From Lysinibacillus sp. PLM2 (GTDB lineage Bacteria > Bacillota > Bacilli > Bacillales_A > Planococcaceae), in contig AP025689.1 of assembly GCA_023168345.1 (NCBI GenBank), positions 1,176,001 through 1,240,000 on the forward strand: a stretch of 64,000 nt of DNA. The letters are read 5' to 3'. The position numbers and the translations under genes were made by a program. Each line of letters begins with the position of its first letter. The stretch's first letter is position 1. The notes beneath the pieces are model-generated. The model was not told the DNA's origin. It worked only from the letters and a program-made list of their open reading frames with translations, and did not search any database. This document shows positions 27,329-35,597 of this stretch, piece by piece.

Positions 27329-27790
27329 ATGTCATTACCAATTCTACCAACACTAAGTACAACATTTATCGTAATCAGTGCTATATTAGTTGCAATTGGA
27401 TGGGGATTAATTGCTAAACGAAAAGTAGAAGCACATAAAAAAGTCATGTTAGCTGCTGGCATAGCAGCGTTAATCTTTTTCATCATCTATGCATCAAGAA
27501 CAATTTTCATTGGGAATACGGCATTTGGTGGACCAGATGAATTAAAAGGATATTATACTTTCTTTTTAGTATTTCATATTATTTTAGCAACAGTTGGGGC
27601 TGTGTTCGGTCTTACAAGTATCATTTCTGGAACAAAAAACAAACTAAAGCTTCATCGTAGAATTGGCCCAATTACAAGTATTATTTGGTTTTTTGTTGCA
27701 ATTACAGGTGTAATGGTTTACTTCCTATTATATGTATTTTATAAGGGTGGAGAAACTACATCTGTTATTAAAGCAATATTAGGTTTTTAA
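27329..27790 (+). CDS. ctaM: DUF420 membrane protein (CtaM/YozB family)
   Basis: 153 residues, four or five hydrophobic helices, conserved histidines in the KVEAHKKVMLAAGI and LVFHIILATVGAVFG stretches and the LHRRIGPIT loop of DUF420. In Staphylococcus aureus the homologue CtaM is needed for the heme A quinol oxidase; in B. subtilis the homologue is YozB. Its place 33 bp after ctaG supports a role in oxidase maturation here. GTTAGGAG precedes the ATG. A terminator follows. Confidence 0.85.
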   Translation: MSLPILPTLSTTFIVISAILVAIGWGLIAKRKVEAHKKVMLAAGIAALIFFIIYASRTIFIGNTAFGGPDELKGYYTFFLVFHIILATVGAVFGLTSIISGTKNKLKLHRRIGPITSIIWFFVAITGVMVYFLLYVFYKGGETTSVIKAILGF

Positions 27791-27797
27791 ATTTTAG

Positions 27798-27822
27798 CAT
27801 CGCACTTTAGCGATGTTTTTTT
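27798..27822 (+). terminator. Terminator after ctaG-ctaM
   Basis: A short stem CATCGC/GCGATG (27798-27803 with 27810-27815) followed by a run of seven T. Confidence 0.8.
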
Positions 27823-27861
27823 ATGTAAGAATTTCGTCTGATTTGAAAAGTGCAAATAAAT

Positions 27862-27906
27862 AAAAGGTGCAGACAATATATTAGTATATGATTGTCTGCA
27901 CCTTTT
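27862..27906 (-). terminator. Terminator of yugN (bidirectional)
   Basis: A perfect 16-bp stem AAAAGGTGCAGACAAT (27862-27877) with 27891-27906; flanked by A on the left and T on the right, so it can work in both directions. Confidence 0.88.
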
Positions 27907-27914
27907 ATTAATTT

Positions 27915-28286
27915 TTAATTTGCTACTTGAATACCATGTTTTGCAAATTCGTTTTTCACGTTTTCTAAAATTTCTTCACATTGTTTTACTAAATGAACTG
28001 GGAATACTTCATCTTCACCGTATTCTACACCATGAGGATAGTAGTACTTACCAAGTGCTGGTTTTAATATTTTTAATACCGCTGTATAGTTACCTACATC
28101 ACCTGATACTGCAGAACAAAATACGCGTAAGTAGTATCTGCCTTCACGTAAGTCAAATCGTTTGTCGAAAGTCATACGATCATAATCCCAACCGCCATGA
28201 CATTCTAAGCCGTGCTTTTCCATAACTTCAACAAGTAGTTCTTGTTCAGCAGTTATATTTTCAAGAGTTTTGTTTTCAAAATACAT
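27915..28286 (-). CDS. yugN: YugN-like family protein
   Basis: 123 residues. The sequence ECHGGWDYDRMTFDKRFDL followed by YYLRVFCSAVSGDV fits the YugN-like family (small soluble Bacillales proteins, function unknown). ATG 28286 has AGGAGGAC six bases upstream on the reverse strand and is chosen over a longer frame that starts at 28316 without a site. It stands alone between two divergently or convergently oriented neighbours. Confidence 0.8.
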   Translation of the reverse strand: MYFENKTLENITAEQELLVEVMEKHGLECHGGWDYDRMTFDKRFDLREGRYYLRVFCSAVSGDVGNYTAVLKILKPALGKYYYPHGVEYGEDEVFPVHLVKQCEEILENVKNEFAKHGIQVAN

Positions 28287-28504
28287 TAAAATGTCCTCCT
28301 TTAGCAAATCGTACATAGTATACGCTCATTATTTATAATAGAGCAAAAAACTATTCGTTGCAATGACAACATTGTGTCAAGGATAACCGAAATGCTATAA
28401 AAATTCATATTTTTCTATAGCTTATTTTTAAAGCAAATAGATGACATTATGTCTTTGCAATTGCCTCAGTAGCCTAATTTTTAGTGTCATGTTTTCCGGA
28501 TAGG

Positions 28505-28513
28505 CATACTATA
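28505..28513 (+). promoter_or_regulatory. Mother-cell sigma-factor-like -10 element before the lone murE
   Basis: CATACTATA fits the sigma-K -10 (CATAnnnTA) and is one base from sigma-E (CATACAnT). A GTCATGTT at 28486-28493 resembles a sigma-E -35 but the 11-bp gap is about two bases short, and no sigma-K AC is well placed. A start near 28519 would leave a leader of some 16 bases. Confidence 0.4.
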
Positions 28514-28534
28514 AGGAAAAGAAGGAGTGACATC

Positions 28535-30010
28535 TTGCAATTAGCTGAGCTACTTAAAGACTGGCCATGTACTGTAAAAGGTGGTTCCATTCGAATAGAT
28601 GTTCATGGTATAGAAGATTATGCTCAAGAAGTTAAAGAAGGCGACTTGTTTATCGTTCGAAAAGGAACTAAAGATGATGGATTAAAATATGTTGATATTG
28701 CTATTGAAAATGGTGCTGTTGGTATTGTGATTGAAGATGAGAAAATGCTCGATAAGTTAAACGTGAAAGTGCCTCTTATATGGGTACCCAATTGCTTGAA
28801 ATTTATGTCTTATAGTGCAGCAAAAATTAATCGATTTCCGGCTGAAGCAATGCAAGTAATCGCCATTACAGGAACAAATGGAAAAACCACAGTTAGTCAT
28901 TTTATCGGACAGCTACTAAACAAACTACATAAAAAAGTAATGGTGATTGGTACAAATGGCGTATACATTAACGGTGAGGAAGTACAACTTTCATTTGAAC
29001 GATTGACAACACTTCAACCTAAACATCTCCACAAAGTTTTTCAACATGGAGTTCAACAGGGAGTTCAATACGCAGTGTTAGAAGCATCTTCTATGGGATT
29101 GGCGAAACACCGATTAGATGATTGCTCAATCAATATTGGCGTATTTTTAAACATAGCAGAAGATCATATTGAAGATCATGGTTCCTATGAAAAATATAAA
29201 GCATCAAAGCAACTATTAGCAACATTATCTGATCGACTTGTTTTAAATGGAGACGACTCATTTTGTAGAACGGTTGGATTACAGTCGAAAAAGCCTAAAG
29301 TATATTTTGGTTTAGGTAATAGAGTCGATTATCAATTGCAGGTTCTAGCAGAGGGAACAAGTTCCTCCACATGTTGCTTACAAAGTAAAAAAGGTCAAAA
29401 AGTACTTACATTACCCTTTATAGGAGATCATCATTTGCAAAATTCCATTGCAGCTATTACTACGGTTTGCGAACTAGGCTTAAATATTGACGAAGTATGT
29501 GCAGCTGCTGAAACATTAACTCTACCAACTGGAAGGTTTCAATCAATTAAAAATGATTTAGATTTATCCATTTATATAGATTATGCACATACAGAAGCTG
29601 CATTAAGAGCAGTATTACAAACTCTAAAGAAAACTACTAAAAGAGATTTAATCGTAGTTTTTAGCTGTGGTGGGGATCGTGATAAACATAAGCGAATTAA
29701 AATGGGAGCAGTTGCTTCAAAGTATGCTGATATGATTTATTTGACGACTGATAACCCTAGAAGCGAAGATCCGGAAGTCATTAATTCACAAATTGCAGCA
29801 GGTTTTTTATCCACTCAAAAATATGAAATGATTTTAAATCGTGGATCTGCAATAGAAAAAGCTATTTTATCGGCAAAAAAAGGTGATACAATCTTAATTG
29901 CTGGAAAAGGGCATGAAAGTACACAGACAATAGGGAAGACACAAATTCATTTTTCAGACATAGAATGTGTTCAATCCGTACTATCTGCCATGAGGTGTAA
30001 TAAAGAATAA
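28535..30010 (+). CDS. Divergent MurE-type ligase with meso-DAP signature (predicted spore-specific)
   Basis: 491 residues, full Mur ligase architecture: N-terminal domain, ATP P-loop GTNGKTT (113-119), central domain and C-terminal domain. The substrate arginine motif DNPR (406-409) and GKGHE (457-461) are those that bind meso-diaminopimelate in E. coli MurE; lysine-adding MurE enzymes lack DNPR. It is unusual elsewhere: the canonical EVSSH is EASSM (183-187) and the TTP motif is TTLQP. It would add DAP to UDP-MurNAc-L-Ala-D-Glu. TTG 28535 has GAAGGAG before it. It stands outside the dcw cluster, which has no murE, and may be the spore-cortex enzyme of a lysine-wall organism. It could instead be the only murE. 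Confidence 0.8.
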   Translation: MQLAELLKDWPCTVKGGSIRIDVHGIEDYAQEVKEGDLFIVRKGTKDDGLKYVDIAIENGAVGIVIEDEKMLDKLNVKVPLIWVPNCLKFMSYSAAKINRFPAEAMQVIAITGTNGKTTVSHFIGQLLNKLHKKVMVIGTNGVYINGEEVQLSFERLTTLQPKHLHKVFQHGVQQGVQYAVLEASSMGLAKHRLDDCSINIGVFLNIAEDHIEDHGSYEKYKASKQLLATLSDRLVLNGDDSFCRTVGLQSKKPKVYFGLGNRVDYQLQVLAEGTSSSTCCLQSKKGQKVLTLPFIGDHHLQNSIAAITTVCELGLNIDEVCAAAETLTLPTGRFQSIKNDLDLSIYIDYAHTEAALRAVLQTLKKTTKRDLIVVFSCGGDRDKHKRIKMGAVASKYADMIYLTTDNPRSEDPEVINSQIAAGFLSTQKYEMILNRGSAIEKAILSAKKGDTILIAGKGHESTQTIGKTQIHFSDIECVQSVLSAMRCNKE

Positions 30011-30129
30011 ATCAACTAAAAAATTCCTCTTTCTACAATATGATCAGATGCAAATTGTATTGGTAAGTTTTCTAACTACCACATCATGAAAATATCTGCT
30101 ATCATAATGGATGAATGGAGGAATTTTAG

Positions 30130-30576
30130 ATGATTATGACTTCTGAATGGGTAATGATTCTGGACGAAGTAGATGGATTAAGCTCAATGATACTTTCCTC
30201 TGAACAAGCAAATAACTTACGTGAAGCTCACTTAGCGGTTTATAGTGATGAATTGCTTGTACAAAAAATTGCGTCCTTTACAAAAATGAAAGAGCAATAT
30301 GAAGATGTACAACGTTTTGGGAAATATCATCCCGATTATCATACAATTATGAAACAAATACGCCAGCTAAAACGAGAACTTGACCTTGAGGAACGCATTG
30401 CAAAGTTAAAAATTGCAGAGAATGATTATCAAGATTTACTAGATGAAATTAGTTTAATTATTGGGAAATCCGTTTCAGAGGCAGTAAAGGTACCTGTTAG
30501 TAATCCATTTTTTGCAACAGGATCTTCTTGTGGTAGTGGTTGCGGTACTGGTGGAAGCTGCTCTTGCTCAGCGTAA
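30130..30576 (+). CDS. ylbF: RicF (YlbF), subunit of the RicAFT (YaaT-YmcA-YlbF) complex
   Basis: 148 residues. The Com_YlbF helical domain occupies about residues 10-115, followed by a cysteine-rich end containing CGSGCGTGGSCSC (five cysteines). In B. subtilis the RicAFT complex binds two iron-sulfur clusters, partly through such cysteines, and aids RNase Y-dependent mRNA processing, Spo0A activation, competence and biofilm formation. GGAGGA stands six bases before the ATG. In B. subtilis it is next to ylbG; here a reverse phosphodiesterase gene separates them. Confidence 0.92.
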   Translation: MIMTSEWVMILDEVDGLSSMILSSEQANNLREAHLAVYSDELLVQKIASFTKMKEQYEDVQRFGKYHPDYHTIMKQIRQLKRELDLEERIAKLKIAENDYQDLLDEISLIIGKSVSEAVKVPVSNPFFATGSSCGSGCGTGGSCSCSA

Positions 30577-30588
30577 TGTTGTTTCCAA

Positions 30589-30632
30589 AAAAATCCTCCA
30601 ATGTTCAGATTTAAGACATTGGAGGATTTTTT
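30589..30632. terminator. Bidirectional terminator between ylbF and the phosphodiesterase gene
   Basis: A 16-bp stem AAAAATCCTCCAATGT (30589-30604) with 30616-30631, T-run on the right and A-run on the left, between two convergent genes. Confidence 0.9.
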
Positions 30633-30662
30633 ATATTTAGATTACAAATGACACTATCGTTA

Positions 30663-31595
30663 TCATTTCTCATCATTAGTATTAAGATTTTCTATATATT
30701 GACGAACCAAAGGAACAGCTAAATCAGGACGATCTGTGACAATTCCTTTTGCGCCTCGATTAAGCAAACGTTCCATCATATCTGTTTCATTGATTGTCCA
30801 AAAATGTACAGGAATATTCAGATTCCCTAAATATGAAATGAACCTTGGCATATCAAGAGAAATCACACCTAGTTTTGGTGGGATTTGGAAAACGTCAACT
30901 TTAGGGTGATATAGATGGCCAAATTGACTTGTAAAAGCAGTGAATGCTTTACGTACATCTGTTTCCCCAGCGCCTAGAGCAACACGATTTTGCGCATAAA
31001 GGTTAAATCGATCAACCTGTTCACTATAAAAGCTGGTTACTACGACACGATTTTGTACACCTAAATCTTCAATAAGGCGCCATAACTTTGAAGGCATTAA
31101 GCTACCCTCATAAGTTTCGGGTGAATCTTTAATATCAATATTGATATATATATTTGGAAATGCCTCAAATAATTCTTTTAACGTTACAATAGGAAGTCTT
31201 TCTTCTTTATATGGGAATGTTCCATTTAAATCTTCAAAATGAAATCCGTGATTTAATTGTTTCAATTCTTCTAACGTATAATCTTTTACAAAGCCTGAGC
31301 CATCTGTTGTGCGATCTACTGTATCATCATGGAAAACAACAATTTCTTCGTCTTTTGTCAAGCGGATATCTATTTCAAAACCGTCAACACCTAAATCTAC
31401 AGCATTTTGAAAGGCAACCATTGTATGCTCTGGTGCTAAATGTGCACCACCTCGATGTGCAAGAACTATTGGATACTTGTAATTTAATACTTCTTTTTCT
31501 TCTCGTTTTTGTGGTTTTAATACGGCTTTACTTCCTGCCCACGCGGCTGCGCTTGCTGCTGCAATAGCGAGCGCTAATTTTGTCTTTTTACCCAT
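30663..31595 (-). CDS. Glycerophosphodiester phosphodiesterase family protein
   Basis: 310 residues. An N-terminal hydrophobic segment (about 6-22, with an alanine-rich AAASAAAWAGS) should anchor or export it. The GDPD barrel follows with LAHRGGAHLAPEHTMVAF (catalytic His and Arg), DGFEIDIRLTKDEEIVVFHDD and the late VHFWTINE and GAKGIVTDRPDL. It would cleave glycerophosphodiesters to glycerol-3-phosphate and an alcohol outside the membrane, perhaps on lipid or teichoic acid products. ATG 31595 follows GGGGTGGAG. It interrupts the usual ylbF-ylbG adjacency. Confidence 0.9.
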   Translation of the reverse strand: MGKKTKLALAIAAASAAAWAGSKAVLKPQKREEKEVLNYKYPIVLAHRGGAHLAPEHTMVAFQNAVDLGVDGFEIDIRLTKDEEIVVFHDDTVDRTTDGSGFVKDYTLEELKQLNHGFHFEDLNGTFPYKEERLPIVTLKELFEAFPNIYINIDIKDSPETYEGSLMPSKLWRLIEDLGVQNRVVVTSFYSEQVDRFNLYAQNRVALGAGETDVRKAFTAFTSQFGHLYHPKVDVFQIPPKLGVISLDMPRFISYLGNLNIPVHFWTINETDMMERLLNRGAKGIVTDRPDLAVPLVRQYIENLNTNDEK

Positions 31596-31804
31596 GAAAA
31601 CTCCACCCCTCAAACAATAAAAATCATTTAAAATTTTAATTCATATAAAAACTATTCGTTATGTTTATGCAAGTTTCTTTACTATCTGTATCATAATCTA
31701 TAAAAATGATTATAACGGAAAATCTTATATGCTGTCAGCTAAACTCTGTTGCGATTAAAAATAACTATATGGTATCCTTTAATTTAAGAAATGAGGGAAT
31801 AAGT

Positions 31805-32077
31805 ATGAAAGAAAGACAAGGCCTTATTGTTTATGTTACTCAACTCAAATTTGCAAAAAGTCTAAGAAAATACGGTAATGTTCATTATATATCACGAAAA
31901 TTAAAATACGTTGTACTTTATTGTAACCGTGATGAAATTGAGATGGCAATAAATAAAATACAACGCCTTCCATTTGTGAAAGACGTTGTAGAATCGTTTC
32001 GTCCGTTTTTAAAGACAGAGTATGAAAATGCAAAACCAGATAAAGCAAAAGAATATGATTATAAAATTGGACTTTAA
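31805..32077 (+). CDS. ylbG: YlbG family protein (DUF2129)
   Basis: 90 residues, the usual length for UPF0298/YlbG. Opening MKERQGLIVYVTQLKFAKSL and the later VEMAINKIQRLPFVKDV-type pattern identify it. Function unknown; in B. subtilis it sits directly before rsmD (ylbH). ATG 31805 follows GAGGGAAT at good spacing; the frame is open upstream to 31706 without a site. Confidence 0.9.
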   Translation: MKERQGLIVYVTQLKFAKSLRKYGNVHYISRKLKYVVLYCNRDEIEMAINKIQRLPFVKDVVESFRPFLKTEYENAKPDKAKEYDYKIGL

Positions 32078-32098
32078 TATTAGTTAATCTGAAACGGT

Positions 32099-32488
32099 TT
32101 AATGCATTGGTGGGATAAAATGATTCATCCGTAAAATACCAATTAAATGTTGATAAAATAAATTCGTTTCAGAATAAAATGATGAATGCTTAACTTCCAT
32201 GGGAATTGCCTTTTTTCCGATATCAGCTAAAGCAGAATCGAATAATTCAATTCGTTTTGATAATTTTTCTGGATTATAGGGAATTCCTTCACGACATATA
32301 TAAATAGGCATAAATTTGCTATCGCCGACTGCCTTGAAAGCGACTGCTAGTGAAGCAACTTTTTGCTCACCTTTATGTGAAATGAGGAGAAATGCATTTT
32401 GAAATCGATTTTCATTTGTTTTGATTAATTCGCATAGTTCATACACATCTCCATATCCTTGGCCAAGTTCAATAAATTGTTGAATCAT
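32099..32488 (-). CDS. ylbA: YlbA-like protein (DUF7147)
   Basis: 129 residues. The patterns FIELGQGYGDVYELCELI, PIYICREGIPYNPE and the end FYQHLIGILRMNHFIPPM match what I recall of B. subtilis YlbA, which lies nearby in that genome. Function unknown. The second ATG of the frame (32488) has AAAGGA eight bases upstream and is chosen over the first, which overlaps that site. Reverse-oriented and facing ylbG. Confidence 0.75.
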   Translation of the reverse strand: MIQQFIELGQGYGDVYELCELIKTNENRFQNAFLLISHKGEQKVASLAVAFKAVGDSKFMPIYICREGIPYNPEKLSKRIELFDSALADIGKKAIPMEVKHSSFYSETNLFYQHLIGILRMNHFIPPMH

Positions 32489-32628
32489 TTGAAACATCCT
32501 TTCTTTCGCAGATAAAAGATAAACTATTCTATCTGTACTAACTACAACAACTTAGACTTTTCTATAAACAGTATCAATAGGCTAAGTTTTCTAATAACAA
32601 TAGTATCATGACAAAGGAGGTTAGGCAC

Positions 32629-34050
32629 ATGAAATATGCAATTAGTTTTTTTATTGTATTGTTATTGATTGTAAGCGGCTTAATATTTTTTCAGTTTCAA
32701 GTTTATTCAAACAATCCAGATGTTGTCGAAGAGAAATTTTCATATACTCAGGAAATTGAGATTAACTATCGGGGAGATAGTTTAGATATCCGACAACATT
32801 TCAAAAATCTACCAAATAAAGAAATTAGTATAAAATGGCCTAACCATGCGATTAATCCTGATTGCTTTATCGAGAGCGAACAAACATGTGAGCGTTTAAG
32901 TGAGGATAAAACAAAGTTTAGTGCAAGTGAAGCTCGATCACAATCTGTATCTTATGTCATCCCATTAGATGGTGGTTTAAAATCCAAACAATTGATGAAA
33001 GACATATTTGTTTCTTTACAAGATGGCACAGTTACATACTCTATAGTACATATAACAACAGATAGTAATTTAGGAGGGCAATGGGTAACTGGTTTACCGT
33101 TAATTGGAGAACAATCATTAACCCTAGTGAATTACGTTATGTTTAGTGGTCCCGGTGACATAAATGAGATTTATTGGCAACAGGATGATATGGATGTACC
33201 GTACGATTCAGATATAGTGTCAATTTATTCATCAAATAAAATTGATAAACAATTAAAAGAACAGTTAGAAAATATGCAGTTTTTGAGTGATGAGCATTTT
33301 GCAATTGTACAGGGAAATAATCTTTCCAATGAACAGGGTGAAAGAATTTTATTTGTAAAGGATTTATCCGGGGAAGGGTTAAATAAAAGTATTTTCCTAT
33401 CTCAAGTAGATTCTTTATATGATTTTGGAGATAGTCCAAGTTGGTTGAAAGAAGTAGTGGCTGCATTTTTATCTGGCTCGGTAGCAGGAGAAAATAAAGC
33501 TTCTCAAATCGTTAATACTTTAATGAATGAAATGTCGGATGCTCAATTAGAATCATGGCTACAAAAATTGCAGGACTTAAAAGGGTCAAAAATTACTTCA
33601 ACAGTGTTGGACAAGATATTATCAGAAATATTAAATATGCATACGGATTATTTTACTTCGAATGAAACGACTGAAGAAGTATATCCTTTACTCTTTACTG
33701 ATGGTAGAAAGCTATATGTAAATCAAAACATCACAGAAGATGTAAAACTCGTCTATAAAGATGGCTTACTTTACTATTCTTCTAAAGATATATTAAATCT
33801 GTTAGGATACGAGGTTTCAGAAGGTCCGAATGGATACTACGTAGATAATAAGCTAAGATCTTTTAGATTCCCAGAAGATTACAATTTCTATGTATTTAAT
33901 CAAAGAAGATTTGATATTATTTCAAGTCCATTCATCGAAATTGCTTCAGAGAAATTTATAGAAGAAGCATGGCTTCAAAGATTATTCTTAGTTGAAATAG
34001 AGAAAACTGAGAATGAAATTTATGTTTCACCTATCACAACACTAGAATAA
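32629..34050 (+). CDS. Unrecognised exported or membrane-anchored protein with a stalk-like C-terminal domain
   Basis: 473 residues, not recognised. Residues 4-24 form an uncleaved-looking hydrophobic anchor, so most of the protein would lie outside the membrane. The middle (about 60-250) reads as a beta-rich extracellular domain; around 270-320 is PSWLKEVVAAFLSGSVAG, which resembles the active-site helix region of gluzincin peptidases but lacks an HExxH. The last 110 residues (LYVNQNITEDVKLVYKDGLLYYSSKDIL) resemble a copper-amine-oxidase-N-like stalk domain. AAAGGAGG precedes ATG 32629. It ends 18 bp before rsmD, so co-transcription with rsmD-coaD is likely. No counterpart is known to me at this place in B. 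subtilis. Confidence 0.8.
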   Translation: MKYAISFFIVLLLIVSGLIFFQFQVYSNNPDVVEEKFSYTQEIEINYRGDSLDIRQHFKNLPNKEISIKWPNHAINPDCFIESEQTCERLSEDKTKFSASEARSQSVSYVIPLDGGLKSKQLMKDIFVSLQDGTVTYSIVHITTDSNLGGQWVTGLPLIGEQSLTLVNYVMFSGPGDINEIYWQQDDMDVPYDSDIVSIYSSNKIDKQLKEQLENMQFLSDEHFAIVQGNNLSNEQGERILFVKDLSGEGLNKSIFLSQVDSLYDFGDSPSWLKEVVAAFLSGSVAGENKASQIVNTLMNEMSDAQLESWLQKLQDLKGSKITSTVLDKILSEILNMHTDYFTSNETTEEVYPLLFTDGRKLYVNQNITEDVKLVYKDGLLYYSSKDILNLLGYEVSEGPNGYYVDNKLRSFRFPEDYNFYVFNQRRFDIISSPFIEIASEKFIEEAWLQRLFLVEIEKTENEIYVSPITTLE

Positions 34051-34068
34051 TGAAGGCTGGTGATTCGA

Positions 34069-34623
34069 GTGAGAGTTGTAGCAGGTGAAAGAAAAGGAAT
34101 GCCGTTAAAAGCGGTGACTGGGTCAACAACAAGACCAACAACAGATAAAGTAAAGGAATCTATTTTTAATATCATTGGTCCATTTTTTGATGGAGGCATT
34201 GCACTAGATTTATTTGCAGGTAGTGGTGGATTAGGTATAGAAACATTAAGTAGGGGTGCTGATAAAGGGATATTTGTTGAAAAGGATGGTCGTGCCTTTC
34301 AAACGTTACAAGAGAATATAAAAAAGTGTCGTTATGAAGATTGCACAGAACTTTTTAGAACAGACGCAACTCGTGCTGTTAAAGGGCTATTAAAAAGGGA
34401 TATCCAAATTGATTATTTATTTTTAGATCCCCCATATAAGAAAACCGAATACTATGACCTAGTAGATGTTTTAGTAGAAAATGGGAAGCTTACAGAAAGA
34501 GCGATTATCGTATGTGAACATTCCAAAGAAGTAAATTTACCTAAACAATATGGTTCTTTCACATTAACGAGGGAAGAAACCTACGGTAGTACAATTATTT
34601 CAATATATAAGAATGGTATTTAA
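34069..34623 (+). CDS. rsmD: 16S rRNA (guanine966-N2)-methyltransferase RsmD
   Basis: 184 residues. SAM-binding motif LDLFAGSGGLGIE (about residue 41) and catalytic FLDPPYK, with the N-terminal STTRPTTDKVKESIFNI of the RsmD (YlbH) family. It methylates G966 of 16S rRNA. Two GTG starts are in frame, 34060 and 34069; the second gives the family opening MRVVAGERKG and is chosen. coaD follows after 21 bp, the normal pairing. Confidence 0.95.
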   Translation: MRVVAGERKGMPLKAVTGSTTRPTTDKVKESIFNIIGPFFDGGIALDLFAGSGGLGIETLSRGADKGIFVEKDGRAFQTLQENIKKCRYEDCTELFRTDATRAVKGLLKRDIQIDYLFLDPPYKKTEYYDLVDVLVENGKLTERAIIVCEHSKEVNLPKQYGSFTLTREETYGSTIISIYKNGI

Positions 34624-35139
<516 letters not shown>

Positions 35140-35157
35140 TATCGATTTAGTTAAAAA

Positions 35158-35528
35158 AGGCTGGAACATAAAGAGTAAAGTACAATCCATTTAAATGTGG
35201 ATTGTACTTTTTTGATATAGTACCGTTCGTTTCCGAGGCAGACTTCGCGCATCCAGTGGCGAGCGGTGAGTCTCCTCGAGCTTTGCTCTGCGGGGTCTCG
35301 GGCCAACAGGATGTTGGTCACAGCTCTTTTTCTGCACCGAAAGCGGAAGCGACAGGTGCAAAGGCGTTGCCACAGGACGTGGCGATTTTAGCCTTTGTTC
35401 CTTATTCCTTACATCCCGCAGGAGTCTTCGCCTGCCTCTCGAACGAACGACTTTCAAATGAGCAGCGAGCAAATATTTACGATTCTTTCTTGTGTCTACT
35501 TGCTCGAAGTTTACTTTTGTCCCAGCCT
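35158..35528. repeat. GC-richer repeat element with inverted ends (AGGCTGGnACA family)
   Basis: About 370 bp bounded by imperfect inverted ends: AGGCTGGAACATAAAG at 35158 and the complement of AGGCTGGGACAAAAGT at 35513-35528 (14 of 16 match). The interior from about 35221 to 35500 is clearly richer in G and C than everything around it and carries phrases such as CCCGCAGGAGTCTTCGCCTG that I recall as dispersed intergenic sequence in Bacillaceae. No conserved protein is seen in any frame. It lies between coaD and ylbJ and contains the coaD terminator near its left end. Confidence 0.7.
35177..35213 (+). terminator. Terminator of rsmD-coaD
   Basis: A 13-bp stem AAAGTACAATCCA (35177-35189) with 35198-35210, then TTT. 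It lies inside the left part of the repeat element. Confidence 0.85.
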
Positions 35529-35597
35529 CTTGTTTTTCTAATCGGAAATAATTGTATTAGCACTTTTTGATAAACCATTAAGTCAATGAAAAATTAC

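Noticed and set aside
35191-35570. Open frames on both strands in the GC-richer element
   Set aside because: Low stop frequency comes from higher GC; no homology, no ribosome-binding site, and the two frames overlap antisense.
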